A stretch of DNA of 64,000 nucleotides from Moanibacter sp965226025 (GTDB lineage: Bacteria > Verrucomicrobiota > Verrucomicrobiia > Opitutales > UBA2987), in contig CBDDCD010000001.1 in the NCBI GenBank assembly GCA_965226025.1, forward strand, positions 124,001 through 188,000, read 5' to 3'. This document shows positions 8,807 through 17,099 of the stretch, piece after piece. A program made the translations under genes and the position numbers. Each line of letters starts with the position of its first letter. The stretch's first letter is position 1. The notes under the pieces were generated by a model. That model saw only the letters and a program-made list of their open reading frames with translations. It ran no database searches and was not told the origin of the DNA.

Positions 8807-9196
8807 GCCCATAACTCATTAAAATCAATTGTTTCCACCACTGGGACGGGCTCTAAAGTAATGTTGGATGACCTCCTCAAGAGGGCCAGAATTTCTGCTG
8901 AAAGTAGGCTCCTCGATCTCGCCACCGGTCCCGGCCGCATCGCCATTCCTTTGGCCTCCTCGTTTCGTGAAGTATGGACCGTGGACCTTGAACCCGAGAT
9001 GATTGAAGTGGGGCGGAAAGAGGCAGCGAATAGGGGAATAAACAACATCAGGAGTGGTTCAAAGCCGTGGCAGCGCATTGTCGCGGACTGAATTTTCGGA
9101 AACCGCAATTTAGAGGAGGGAAGAGACCGGATGGAAGTTTACGAGAATTACGAGGTAGCTAATCGAGTGACTTTTGTTCAACACTTAGGTATCTAA

Positions 9197-9943
9197 ATGC
9201 CCCTTCGAGAGGAGTTGGAAAAACAGGGCAATTGGCTTTTCAGGAGGAGAAGCTACATCTTGCCGTTTGCATTTCCATTTCTGCTCATTGCCCTAGTCAG
9301 TTCTCCCAGTTCCGAAGCGGTGCAGGGGGATGTGGGAGGGAGGGTATACATCGGTCTTTGCCTCGCAGTTTCCTTCTTCGGGCTGACGATTCGTTGCATC
9401 ACTGTGGGCCATGTTCCCAAGGGCACATCAGGCCGAAACACAACCGGGCAGATTGCGGAATCGCTCAATACTACCGGACTGTACTCGGTCCACCGCCACC
9501 CGCTTTACCTTGGAAATTTCGTCATCTACGTCGGTATAGTTCTCTCTGTTCAAGTTTGGTGGTTCGCTGCCTTAATGATATTGGCGATCTTTTTATATCT
9601 CGAGCGGATCATGTTGGCCGAGGAAGAGTTTCTGCGAGGCAGATTTGGAGCTCCCTACCTCGAGTGGGCTGACAAGACACCGGCTTATTGGCCGAACTTC
9701 AAGCAGTGGCAGCCACCCGGTTTACCATTTTCGTTTAGAAACGTATTGAAAAGAGAATACACGGGATTTTTCGCCATCATCGCCGCCTACACCTTCCTCG
9801 AGGTCCTGCGGAATTATTCTTCTCAAGGGACTCTGAACTTGGAATCGGAATGGCTGGTTCTGTTTTCCGTTGGATTGCTGACCTATTTGGTTCTAAGGAC
9901 TCTGAAGAAAAAGACGGGACTGCTGGATGTGGAGGGAAGGTAG
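9197..9943 (+). CDS. Integral membrane methyltransferase, ICMT/PEMT-like
   Basis: 248 aa with about five to six hydrophobic segments. The diagnostic motif is GLYSVHRHPLYLGN (about residues 93-106). It is followed by an acidic ERIMLAEEEFL, the pattern of isoprenylcysteine carboxyl methyltransferase and phospholipid N-methyltransferase proteins, whose RHPxYxG region contacts SAM. The protein is expected in the inner membrane, methylating a lipid or other hydrophobic acceptor; the substrate is not predictable. It lies between the IS-damaged methyltransferase remnant and the amidohydrolase and shares the strand of both, with no clear operon link. Confidence 0.75.
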   Translation: MPLREELEKQGNWLFRRRSYILPFAFPFLLIALVSSPSSEAVQGDVGGRVYIGLCLAVSFFGLTIRCITVGHVPKGTSGRNTTGQIAESLNTTGLYSVHRHPLYLGNFVIYVGIVLSVQVWWFAALMILAIFLYLERIMLAEEEFLRGRFGAPYLEWADKTPAYWPNFKQWQPPGLPFSFRNVLKREYTGFFAIIAAYTFLEVLRNYSSQGTLNLESEWLVLFSVGLLTYLVLRTLKKKTGLLDVEGR

Positions 9944-10017
9944 CTCCAGATCCAGCGATTTAGGCGGTTCGAGTATGGCCTTGCGCATACGTTTCGAACA
10001 GGACATAACGAGATTAA

Positions 10018-11193
10018 GTGACCACGGCGCAAAAAGCAGACATCCGAATCGGCAAACCAGGATCCGCGCCCGTATCGGCGCCCGGTTGGACTAAGAGGCC
10101 TAAGGAGGACGTCGCGATCATCGATTGTGACGTCCACCACGCTTTTCGCAGCCCCGAGCAACTTCTGCCTTACCTATCAACATTCTACCAGAATCACCTT
10201 CACGACCAAGGTCTCCATTTGCCGGGTCAGGGCTACGCCAACATTCCCTATCGATTGACACGCACGGATCTGAAAGATCCTGAATTGAAAGAACGGGATT
10301 TCAATTTCTCCCTGGAATTCCTCCAGAAAGAGCATCTCGATCCGTGGAACATCGACTACGCCCTCTTGACCGGCCCGCCGCCCTTCTACGGGTATTCGGG
10401 ACTACCCGACCCGGATTGGGCGGCTGCCCTGTGTCGGGCCTTCAATGATTGGACTATCGAGCACTGGCTTGAACACGACGGTCGTTGCATCAACTCCATC
10501 CTTGTTTCGCCCTCCGATCCCGCCCAAGCGGTGGACGAGATCAAACGGCTCGCTGACCGTAAGGATACTGTTGCTGTGATGATTCCGATTGGTTCCAGTA
10601 TGCCATTCGGAAACCGCTTCTATCATCCCATCTGGGAGGCCTGCGATAACCACGGACTACCAGTCATTTCGCATATCGGCGGCGGGGGAGGGGCAGCCAG
10701 GAATGTTCCGACGCCGGTGGGCTTTCCCACCTACTACATGGAATCGAGAATGGCCCGGCCCCACGCTGCCAGTGCCCACGCCGCCTCGCTGATCTGCGAG
10801 GGGGTTTTTGAGAAATTCCCCAACTTCAAATTCGGCTTCATCGAAGTACAACAGTTCTGGGCCGTCCCGCTGATGTGGCATATGGATGCGGACTGGAAGT
10901 CTATTCGCGATCAGACGCCTTGGCTTAAACGCAAACCGAGCGAGTATTTCCGTGATCACATCAGGGTCGGAACACAGCCGATGCACGAGCCGGAGCGGCC
11001 GGAACAACTCTACCAGATGCTGGAGATGTTGCACGCCGATGAGACGCTCATCTACTGCTCGGACTTCCCCCACTTCGACTGGAATGATCCCGTCACCATC
11101 TTTCCCAAACTATCGGATCACCTGCACCACCGCATCTTCGCGGGCAATGCCCTCGATATGCTTCGGATTGATGACGCGCGTGGTCGTCGGTAG
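10018..11193 (+). CDS. Amidohydrolase family protein (ACMSD-like)
   Basis: 391 aa from a GTG start. A TIM-barrel metal-dependent hydrolase/decarboxylase: the first-strand motif is IDCDVHHAF (about residues 35-43, a D-x-H variant of HxH), later ISHIGGGGGAA supplies a ligand His, and YCSDFPHFDWNDP near 345-357 carries the conserved Asp. This arrangement belongs to the amidohydrolase-2 group that includes aminocarboxymuconate-semialdehyde decarboxylase. The 3' end overlaps the start of the Rieske gene by 23 bases, so the two form an operon and the ferredoxin may serve the same pathway, probably aromatic or ring-cleavage metabolism (inference). Confidence 0.82.
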   Translation: MTTAQKADIRIGKPGSAPVSAPGWTKRPKEDVAIIDCDVHHAFRSPEQLLPYLSTFYQNHLHDQGLHLPGQGYANIPYRLTRTDLKDPELKERDFNFSLEFLQKEHLDPWNIDYALLTGPPPFYGYSGLPDPDWAAALCRAFNDWTIEHWLEHDGRCINSILVSPSDPAQAVDEIKRLADRKDTVAVMIPIGSSMPFGNRFYHPIWEACDNHGLPVISHIGGGGGAARNVPTPVGFPTYYMESRMARPHAASAHAASLICEGVFEKFPNFKFGFIEVQQFWAVPLMWHMDADWKSIRDQTPWLKRKPSEYFRDHIRVGTQPMHEPERPEQLYQMLEMLHADETLIYCSDFPHFDWNDPVTIFPKLSDHLHHRIFAGNALDMLRIDDARGRR

Positions 11194-11266
11194 GGCTTCC
11201 GAGATTCCGCCGGGTAAGCGTAAAATCGTTGTGCCATTCAAGGGAAGGGCAGGTATCGGCGTATGT

Positions 11267-13085
11267 AGAGCCCGTCCCAGTGGTGGAAACAATTGATTTT
11301 TAATGAGTTATGGGCAAAAAAAAGGCCGGATAGAGCTGCAAAAAGCTCGATCCGGCGAAAAAGGGCGCTTATGCTTGCGTTAGTCAAATACAAAGCACGC
11401 CCTTCTCATGAAAAATATTGCCGTACAAAGCTTCCTGCGTCCAGCCCTAACTCCAGTCATTCGATGCAAAGACTACACCGTGTTTCTGGAAACAATGGAG
11501 CGGATTGACCGGGTTTTGATCGACTCCTCGCTGGAAAGGGAGGCGATCGTAAAAGCCTTGGAAGGATGGGATGAAGCGGGAGGGAAGGATCGGGAGCGAC
11601 GCGCTCTAAGAGCGATAAAAGCGCTGCGGGTGGAGGTGGTGCGTCATTTACTCGGAGGGATATCCTTTCGTTGTCTGTCGCAGGAGTTGGGACGCAGTGA
11701 GCTTCTGACTAATTTTTGCCGGGTGCGTGAGGTAGACGGGATCCGGAAAATATCGAAGAGCAGTCTGGAACGGGATTCGAAATTCTTCGACGAAGCGTAT
11801 CTGAGACAGCTGCATGCAAGGATGACCGAGGTGGTGGGCAATGCTGAACATTGTGGTGAGGCAGGATTAGAGAAGCCGATCGATACGAGGGAATGCCTGA
11901 TCGACGCCACTTGCCTGGAAGCGAACATCCACTGGCCCGTGGACTGGGTCTTGCTCAAGGATGTGGGAGCAACGCTGCTCAAGGCGATCAGTCTGATCCG
12001 GCAGGCGGGAATGAAACAGCGCATGCCCCAGGGAGCAAAGGGATTGGCTCGGGAGATGAACAAACGGTGCCTGGAGATGACGCATGCGCGTCGGCGCCGG
12101 GAGGCGGGCAAAGCGCGTAAAGGGATCCTGCGGCGGATGAAGCTATTGCTCAAGAAGATTGAGGGCCATGCCCTTCGCCACCGTGACTTATTGGAAGCTA
12201 TGTGGATGCAAAGCGATTACACCGAGAAGAAGGCGAGCCGAATCATCGAGCGAATGGATGGTATGTTAGAGCAGATACCGCAGGTCATGAAACAGGCGCA
12301 CGAACGGATCATAGGGGGGCGGCAGGTGAAGAATGAGGAGAAGATCCTGAGCGCCTACGAACCTGAGATTGACGTCATCGTGCGAGGCAAGGCAGATCGG
12401 GAGGTGGAGTTTGGCAACACCCTTTATTTATGCGAGAGCGCAGAGGGATATCTGTTGGACTGGAAACTGTATGGGGGGCAGGCCCCGAGCGAATTGAAGC
12501 AGCTTTGGGAAAGTCTGGAGAGGCAAAAGGGCTTCGCTTTAGAGGAGAAGATCGAAGCGATCAGTGGGGATCGGGGCTATGCCTCGAAGGCGGCCAGCAA
12601 GCGGCTCCAGGCAGAGGGGATTTTTGACGCCCTTACGCCCCGCAATCCACAAGAGCTCAAGGAGCGGATGGAGGAGCCGCGCTTTGTCCGGTTGCAGCGA
12701 CGACGAGGGAGCACCGAAGGCCGGATCGGAGTGCTCAAGAACCGATGGCACGGGGGCAAGATACGCAGCAAAGGCTTTGACAACCGTAACCTTAGCGTGG
12801 CCTGGTCGGTTCTGTCCCACAATCTATGGAAAATCGCGCAGAGACTTGCGCAAGAACATGAGAAAGAGGCAACGCAGGCGGCATAGGGATCCAAGAATCG
12901 AGTCAGAGGCGCTTCCTTGGGAGAACTATCGACTCAAAGCGAGAGGAAGGGTGCTGGAAAGGTGCATAACGGATAAAAGGTAAGCTACCGAGGACGGAAG
13001 GCATGTCGTGGTCTACATAACGTGACGAAGATTGATATCGGTATCAGGCTTCCACCCAAATCCTCTCGGATTTGGGACAGCCTCT
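11267..13085 (+). mobile_element. 1.8-kb insertion sequence, copy 2
   Basis: 1819 bp, same ends as copy 1. It is one base longer in a T run near the left end. The flanks do not carry a clean repeat: left ...GTATGT, right ATTTAACG. The uninterrupted Rieske sequence would be GTATTTAAC, so the left junction seems to have changed by one or two bases after insertion. Confidence 0.93.
11408..12886 (+). CDS. DDE transposase of IS copy 2 (intact)
   Basis: 492 aa, full length, same product as at 7236-8714 and transcribed toward the 3' half of the Rieske gene. It keeps the five-T run at 12620 (GGATTTTTGACGCC) that preserves the frame into the GSTEGR Glu motif. The left end carries the antisense terminator at 11316-11356, and the right end the CCCAAATCC hairpin at 13055-13076. 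Transcription of this gene could read into the truncated ferredoxin frame, which lies only 185 bases past the stop. Confidence 0.92.
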   Translation: MKNIAVQSFLRPALTPVIRCKDYTVFLETMERIDRVLIDSSLEREAIVKALEGWDEAGGKDRERRALRAIKALRVEVVRHLLGGISFRCLSQELGRSELLTNFCRVREVDGIRKISKSSLERDSKFFDEAYLRQLHARMTEVVGNAEHCGEAGLEKPIDTRECLIDATCLEANIHWPVDWVLLKDVGATLLKAISLIRQAGMKQRMPQGAKGLAREMNKRCLEMTHARRRREAGKARKGILRRMKLLLKKIEGHALRHRDLLEAMWMQSDYTEKKASRIIERMDGMLEQIPQVMKQAHERIIGGRQVKNEEKILSAYEPEIDVIVRGKADREVEFGNTLYLCESAEGYLLDWKLYGGQAPSELKQLWESLERQKGFALEEKIEAISGDRGYASKAASKRLQAEGIFDALTPRNPQELKERMEEPRFVRLQRRRGSTEGRIGVLKNRWHGGKIRSKGFDNRNLSVAWSVLSHNLWKIAQRLAQEHEKEATQAA

Positions 13086-13368
13086 ATTTAACGTGGGCGG
13101 TTCCTACTACGCGCTACGCAACATATGTCCCCACCGTCTCGGCCCGGTCTGTACTGGAGAGCTAACCGGTCGCGTGGCCACCGATGCTCCCCCGTCATCC
13201 AGCGGCGCCGCCATCTCCGTCCAAGGCGAGGGTGAAATCCTTCGCTGCCCATGGCACCAATGGGCCTTCGAGATCGCAACCGGGCGCTGTCTGCAAGACT
13301 CGGATGCGAGCCTCACAACTTTCCCCGTAGAGATCGATGGCGACCATCTTATCGTAGAATACGAGGAG

Positions 13369-13382
13369 TAGGAATCTGCCGT
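13369..13382. repeat. TAGGAATCTG repeat end, solo
   Basis: TAGGAATCTGCCGT differs by one base within the first 13 of the TAGGAATCTGTCGG element end. Its TAG is the stop codon of the Rieske gene. No matching right end is clear within 120 bases, so this is a decayed or solo end. Confidence 0.5.
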
Positions 13383-13428
13383 TTCCAGAATCACCAGCAC
13401 TGACAGTGTGAATTCGAATTTCTGGGAC

Positions 13429-13482
13429 TTGACGTTCTCTTTTCTTACATCTATCTTATCGACATTAAAACTGTAAAACAGT
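13429..13482 (+). promoter_or_regulatory. Promoter and palindromic operator of the vapBC-like pair
   Basis: TTGACG (13429-13434) and TATCTT (13452-13457) are spaced by 17 bases, a good sigma-70-type promoter. Thirteen bases further is the palindrome ACTGT-AAA-ACAGT (13470-13482), placed where an autoregulating antitoxin would bind. Promoter and operator are predictions from spacing and symmetry. Confidence 0.5.
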
Positions 13483-13499
13483 CCTCTCGCAAGGGTCGT

Positions 13500-13739
13500 T
13501 TGTCCGCCACTCGGAGAGGGAAATCCGTATCCGTAGTATCCAGCAAGTATCAGGTTGTAATTCCACGGGAGGTTCGAAATGCAGCCGGCATCGAAGTGGG
13601 GGACCGACTGGCGTTCATACCTTGGGGTGGGTCCTTGCAGGTCGTAAAAGTACCGGGTGTCCGAGAGGCGTTCGGAATGTTCCCAGACCTCAAGGCAAAC
13701 TTTGACCGAAACGAAGACGACGGCGACCGAGAATTCTGA
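13500..13739 (+). CDS. AbrB/MazE-type antitoxin (VapB-like)
   Basis: 79 aa. The N-terminal half is a SpoVT/AbrB swapped-hairpin DNA-binding domain (VSSKYQVVIPREVRNAAGIEVGD). The C-terminal tail is acidic (NEDDGDREF), typical of a toxin-neutralising segment. The only plausible start is TTG 13500, with AAGGG 4 bases before it. The stop TGA overlaps the toxin ATG (TGATG), giving coupled translation. It would neutralise the PIN toxin and, with it, repress the promoter at 13429 through the ACTGT/ACAGT palindrome; that last point is inference. Confidence 0.82.
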   Translation: MSATRRGKSVSVVSSKYQVVIPREVRNAAGIEVGDRLAFIPWGGSLQVVKVPGVREAFGMFPDLKANFDRNEDDGDREF

Positions 13740-14122
13740 TGGATGTCCTCGACTCCTCTGGCTGGATCGAATGGTTCAGAGGTTCGGATCTGGGCCGAAA
13801 CTACGAGGGCCTCTTTCAGACACCGGAGGAGGTCATTGTTCCTTCTATCGTGATCGTCGAAGTTGTGAAGGTAATTGCGCGGGACGATGGATGGGAGTGC
13901 GCTGGGGCATGTCTTGGGGTGATGCGTCAGGTTCGAATCATTCCGCTCGACGAAACTCTGTCTTTGGCTGCGGCAGAGATCGGTCTGACCCATCGGTTGC
14001 CTCTAGCCGATTCAGTCATTTACGCTACGGCACGGGCCTTTGACGCTGTCCTTTGGACTCAGGACGACCATTTTAGGGACCTTTGGGGCGTGAAGTATTT
14101 TTCAAAGTCGGCCGACTATTGA
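13739..14122 (+). CDS. vapC: PIN-domain ribonuclease toxin (VapC-like)
   Basis: 127 aa, the normal length for VapC. The acidic PIN residues are visible: Asp in MDVLDSSGWIEWF (residue 5), Glu in IVIVEVVK (about 41), Asp in RLPLADSVIYATA (about 98) and Asp in WTQDDHF (about 116-117). PIN toxins bind Mg2+ or Mn2+ and cleave RNA, often tRNA or rRNA. It overlaps the antitoxin stop. The pair sits between two IS copies and just upstream of a miniature element, consistent with an accessory island. Confidence 0.87.
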   Translation: MDVLDSSGWIEWFRGSDLGRNYEGLFQTPEEVIVPSIVIVEVVKVIARDDGWECAGACLGVMRQVRIIPLDETLSLAAAEIGLTHRLPLADSVIYATARAFDAVLWTQDDHFRDLWGVKYFSKSADY

Positions 14123-14171
14123 ATGTGCAAAGGGGGCTAGGAATCTGTCGGTGTGAAGTTGGTCGTAATTT

Positions 14172-15989
14172 AGAGCCCGTCCCAGTGGTGGAAACAATTG
14201 ATTTTTAATGAGTTATGGGCAAAAAAAAGGCCGGATAGAGCTGCAAAAAGCTCGATCCGGCGAAAAAGGGCGCTTATGCTTGCGTTAGTCAAATACAAAG
14301 CACGCCCTTCTCATGAAAAATATTGCCGTACAAAGCTTCCTGCGTCCAGCCCTAACTCCAGTCATTCGATGCAAAGACTACACCGTGTTTCTGGAAACAA
14401 TGGAGCGGATTGACCGGGTTTTGATCGACTCCTCGCTGGAAAGGGAGGCGATCGTAAAAGCCTTGGAAGGATGGGATGAAGCGGGAGGGAAGGATCGGGA
14501 GCGACGCGCTCTAAGAGCGATAAAAGCGCTGCGGGTGGAGGTGGTGCGTCATTTACTCGGAGGGATATCCTTTCGTTGTCTGTCGCAGGAGTTGGGACGC
14601 AGTGAGCTTCTGGCTAATTTTTGCCGGGTGCGTGAGGTAGACGGGATCCGGAAAATATCGAAGAGCAGTCTGGAACGGGATTCGAAATTCTTCGACGAAG
14701 CGTATCTGAGACAGCTGCATGCAAGGATGACCGAGGTGGTGGGCAATGCTGAACATTGTGGTGAGGCAGGATTAGAGAAGCCGATCGATACGAGGGAATG
14801 CCTGATCGACGCCACTTGCCTGGAAGCGAACATCCACTGGCCCGTGGACTGGGTCTTGCTCAAGGATGTGGGAGCAACGCTGCTCAAGGCGATCAGTCTG
14901 ATCGGGCAGGCGGGAATGAAACAGCGCATGCCCCAGGGAGCAAAGGGATTGGCTCGGGAGATGAACAAACGGTGCCTGGAGATGACGCATGCGCGTCGGC
15001 GCCGGGAGGCGGGCAAAGCGCGTAAAGGGATCCTGCGGCGGATGAAGCTATTGCTCAAGAAGATTGAGGGCCATGCCCTTCGCCACCGTGACTTATTGGA
15101 AGCTATGTGGATGCAAAGCGATTACACCGAGAAGAAGGCGAGCCGAATCATCGAGCGAATGGATGGTATGTTAGAGCAGATACCGCAGGTCATGAAACAG
15201 GCGCACGAACGGATCATAGGGGGGCGGCAGGTGAAGAATGAGGAGAAGATCCTGAGCGCCTACGAACCTGAGATTGACGTCATCGTGCGAGGCAAGGCAG
15301 ATCGGGAGGTGGAGTTTGGCAACACCCTTTATTTATGCGAGAGCGCAGAGGGATATCTGTTGGACTGGAAACTGTATGGGGGGCAGGCCCCGAGCGAATT
15401 GAAGCAGCTTTGGGAAAGTCTGGAGAGGCAAAAGGGCTTCGCTTTAGAGGAGAAGATCGAAGCGATCAGTGGGGATCGGGGCTATGCCTCGAAGGCGGCC
15501 AGCAAGCGGCTCCAGGCAGAGGGGATTTTGACGCCCTTACGCCCCGCAATCCACAAGAGCTCAAGGAGCGGATGGAGGAGCCGCGCTTTGTCCGGTTGCA
15601 GCGACGACGAGGGAGCACCGAAGGCCGGATCGGAGTGCTCAAGAACCGATGGCACGGGGGCAAGATACGCAGCAAAGGCTTTGACAACCGTAACCTTAGC
15701 GTGGCCTGGTCGGTTCTGTCCCACAATCTATGGAAAATCGCGCAGAGACTTGCGCAAGAACATGAGAAAGAGGCAACGCAGGCGGCATAGGGATCCAAGA
15801 ATCGAGTCAGAGGCGCTTCCTTGGGAGAACTATCGACTCAAAGCGAGAGGAAGGGTGCTGGAAAGGTGCATAACGGATAAAAGGTAAGCTACCGAGGACG
15901 GAAGGCATGTCGTGGTCTACATAACGTGACGAAGATTGATATCGGTATCAGGCTTCCACCCAAATCCTCTCGGATTTGGGACAGCCTCT
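14172..15989 (+). mobile_element. 1.8-kb insertion sequence, copy 3 (transposase frameshifted)
   Basis: 1818 bp with the same ends as copies 1 and 2 and the direct repeat AATTT at 14167-14171 and 15990-15994. It sits in the exact middle of a 99-bp miniature element. Confidence 0.95.
14313..15790 (+). pseudogene. DDE transposase of IS copy 3, single-base frameshift
   Basis: Identical in plan to the other two copies, but at about 15525 the run GGATTTTTGACG has lost one T (GGATTTTGACG). After residue 404 or so the frame shifts to LTPLRPAIHKSSRSG..., giving a 524-aa product that ends at 15887. The correct C-terminal frame with the catalytic GSTEGR Glu remains at 15535-15790 but is out of phase. 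The product lacks the third acidic residue and should be inactive, though copies 1 and 2 could mobilise this copy in trans. One further difference is LIGQAG versus LIRQAG. Confidence 0.92.
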
Positions 15990-16067
15990 AATTTACGACC
16001 GTCAAACTCCGAACCGAAGTTCAGGTCTGTAGCGAATTTCAGAGCTCGACAGATTCCTAGGCGCTGT

Positions 16068-17099
16068 TCAGCGTTCCGTGGAATGTACGAGTTCCTGCAA
16101 CTGTTCCCACTCCTCGGACTCGATCGGAATCCCTTCTCTGAGGCGGACCTCACGCTCTTTCCATCCTCGCTCGCCTGGCAAGCGGACCGGTTCTTCAGGA
16201 TTCTGGGGGAGGTTGTTCCGGATCTGACTGGCCAAAGCGTCGATTCGCGAGTCGAATCCATCCCAACCGCCGAAAGCGTTGGGCGATAGAGCGAGGGCAG
16301 TGAAGGTCCCGGCATAAGGAACTTCGATATTGGAAACCAGCGGAATCTGTTGCCCGATGGGGGAGTCGGCCAACCCACATGTGAGGGCATCGACGAGGAG
16401 TCCGAGGCCATATCCGATGTTGCCGGCCACCGGGAGAATCCAACCTGTATGAACGTCACCGGGATCAGTTGACGGCCTTCCTTCCGCGTCTACCAAATAC
16501 CCTTCCGGTGTTCGACCGCTCGTTTTAGCCAACTCCTTGAGCTTGGCTGCTGAGTGTCCGGTTGAGAAATCAAAGACAACCGGTCTTCCCTTTTTTCTGG
16601 GAATCGCATAGGCCATCGGATTGGTCCCGTGAAGGCCCTTCGTTCCCCCGTGTGGCGCAACATGAGGCGCGCATGCGGTTGCCACGATGCCAAGTAGCTG
16701 CTTTTCCGCGATCTGGATCGCGTAATAGCCGGTGGCGCCATTGTGGTTACTGTTTCGAATCACGACGGCTCCCATCCCTGCCTTCCGCGCTTTCGCAACC
16801 GCACTCTCCACCGCCTTGGCGCTGGCATAGTGGCCCAGTGTCTGACAGGCATCCAACAAGCCTGTTGTAGATGTCTCTTTGACTGTCACTGGTTCGGCAT
16901 CGGGCACGATCTGCCCCTTTTCCCAACGCTCGATGTAGTAAGGTAGCAGGCGGATTCCGTGAGAGTCGATTCCCCGAAGAGAGGCGTCAATTAGAGCCGA
17001 TGCTGACGCTTCCGCAATATGACAGGGCGCGCCCATCCTCTTTTCGAGGACACGCATTGCGAGATCTTTCGCCTCTGCCTCAGTAATTCGGATGTTCAT
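16068..17099 (-). CDS. Ldh family (malate/L-lactate dehydrogenase-type) oxidoreductase
   Basis: 343 aa from ATG 17099, chosen for AAAGGAAA 9 bases upstream; an upstream in-frame ATG adds 31 unrelated residues. The family signature GIDSHGIRLLPYYIERW (catalytic-site His about 48) and NSNHNGATGYYA are present, as are GTNPMAYAIP and VVFDFSTGH. These NAD(P)H-dependent enzymes reduce or oxidise 2-hydroxy acids (malate, ureidoglycolate, 2,3-diketo-L-gulonate relatives). It is divergent from the M81 peptidase gene and may share its promoter region. The stop lies 9 bases before the end of the interrupted miniature element. Substrate not predictable. Confidence 0.85.
   Translation of the reverse strand: MNIRITEAEAKDLAMRVLEKRMGAPCHIAEASASALIDASLRGIDSHGIRLLPYYIERWEKGQIVPDAEPVTVKETSTTGLLDACQTLGHYASAKAVESAVAKARKAGMGAVVIRNSNHNGATGYYAIQIAEKQLLGIVATACAPHVAPHGGTKGLHGTNPMAYAIPRKKGRPVVFDFSTGHSAAKLKELAKTSGRTPEGYLVDAEGRPSTDPGDVHTGWILPVAGNIGYGLGLLVDALTCGLADSPIGQQIPLVSNIEVPYAGTFTALALSPNAFGGWDGFDSRIDALASQIRNNLPQNPEEPVRLPGERGWKEREVRLREGIPIESEEWEQLQELVHSTER

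Larger units (their letters stand above)
7037..8854 (-). mobile_element. 1.8-kb insertion sequence, copy 1 (minus orientation)
   Basis: 1818 bp, ends AGAGCCCGTCCC and AGAGGCTGTCCC as imperfect terminal inverted repeats. It is flanked by the direct repeat AAAGT at 7032-7036 and 8855-8859. (If the terminal TA belongs to the element, the repeat is 3 bp.) It carries one transposase gene, an antisense intrinsic terminator near the transposase-proximal end, and a CCCAAATCC/GGATTTGGG hairpin beside the other end. The sequence is almost identical to copies at 11267 and 14172. Confidence 0.95.
6939..9091 (+). pseudogene. SAM-dependent methyltransferase gene interrupted by IS copy 1
   Basis: The 5' part (6939-7036) reads MERVELIKPDFPKDAFAGTA...YYARYRVAYPKV. 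The 3' part (8860-9091) continues MLDDLLKRARISAESRLLDLATGPGRIAIPLA...VDLEPEMIEVG. Removing the IS and one AAAGT repeat restores one frame (CCT AAA GTA ATG) across the junction. The LDLATGPGR segment is methyltransferase motif I and VDLEPEM the acidic-loop motif that binds SAM. The start is supported by AGGGAG upstream. Even rejoined, the frame gives only about 109 aa against roughly 250 for the family. It breaks off after GINNIR, so a second lesion, probably a deletion, preceded or followed the insertion. Confidence 0.85.
11171..13371 (+). pseudogene. Rieske [2Fe-2S] protein gene interrupted by IS copy 2
   Basis: The 5' part starts at ATG 11171 inside the amidohydrolase end and reads MTRVVVGRASEIPPGKRK...GRAGIGV up to the IS. 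The 3' part (from 13087) resumes FNVGGSYYALRNICPHRLGP... and holds both cluster motifs, C-P-H and C-P-W-H (LRCPWHQWAFE). Joined, it is about 125 aa, the normal size for a stand-alone Rieske ferredoxin that feeds electrons to an oxygenase. The IS cuts before the cluster loops. A TTG at 13072 within the IS right end could in principle start a 99-aa version retaining both motifs, MGQPLFNVGGSYY.... The TAG stop is the head of a TAGGAATCTG repeat. Confidence 0.85.
14138..16059. repeat. TAGGAATCTGTCGG element, copy 3, split by IS copy 3
   Basis: Left part 14138-14171 begins TAGGAATCTGTCGG. Right part 15990-16059 ends CGACAGATTCCTA. Removing the IS and one AATTT repeat gives a 99-bp element with a central GGTCGTAATTTACGACC palindrome. 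The length equals the copies at 31763 and 46469, and interior words (TTGGTCG, CTCCGA, CAGGTC, GCGAA) are shared with the 46469 copy. This shows the element existed before the IS arrived. Confidence 0.85.

Noticed and set aside
11267..15989. Copies 2 and 3 of the IS as ends of a composite transposon carrying vapBC
   Set aside because: Copy 3 has its own target duplication and lies inside a separate element, so the two inserted independently; mobilisation as a unit is possible but not shown.
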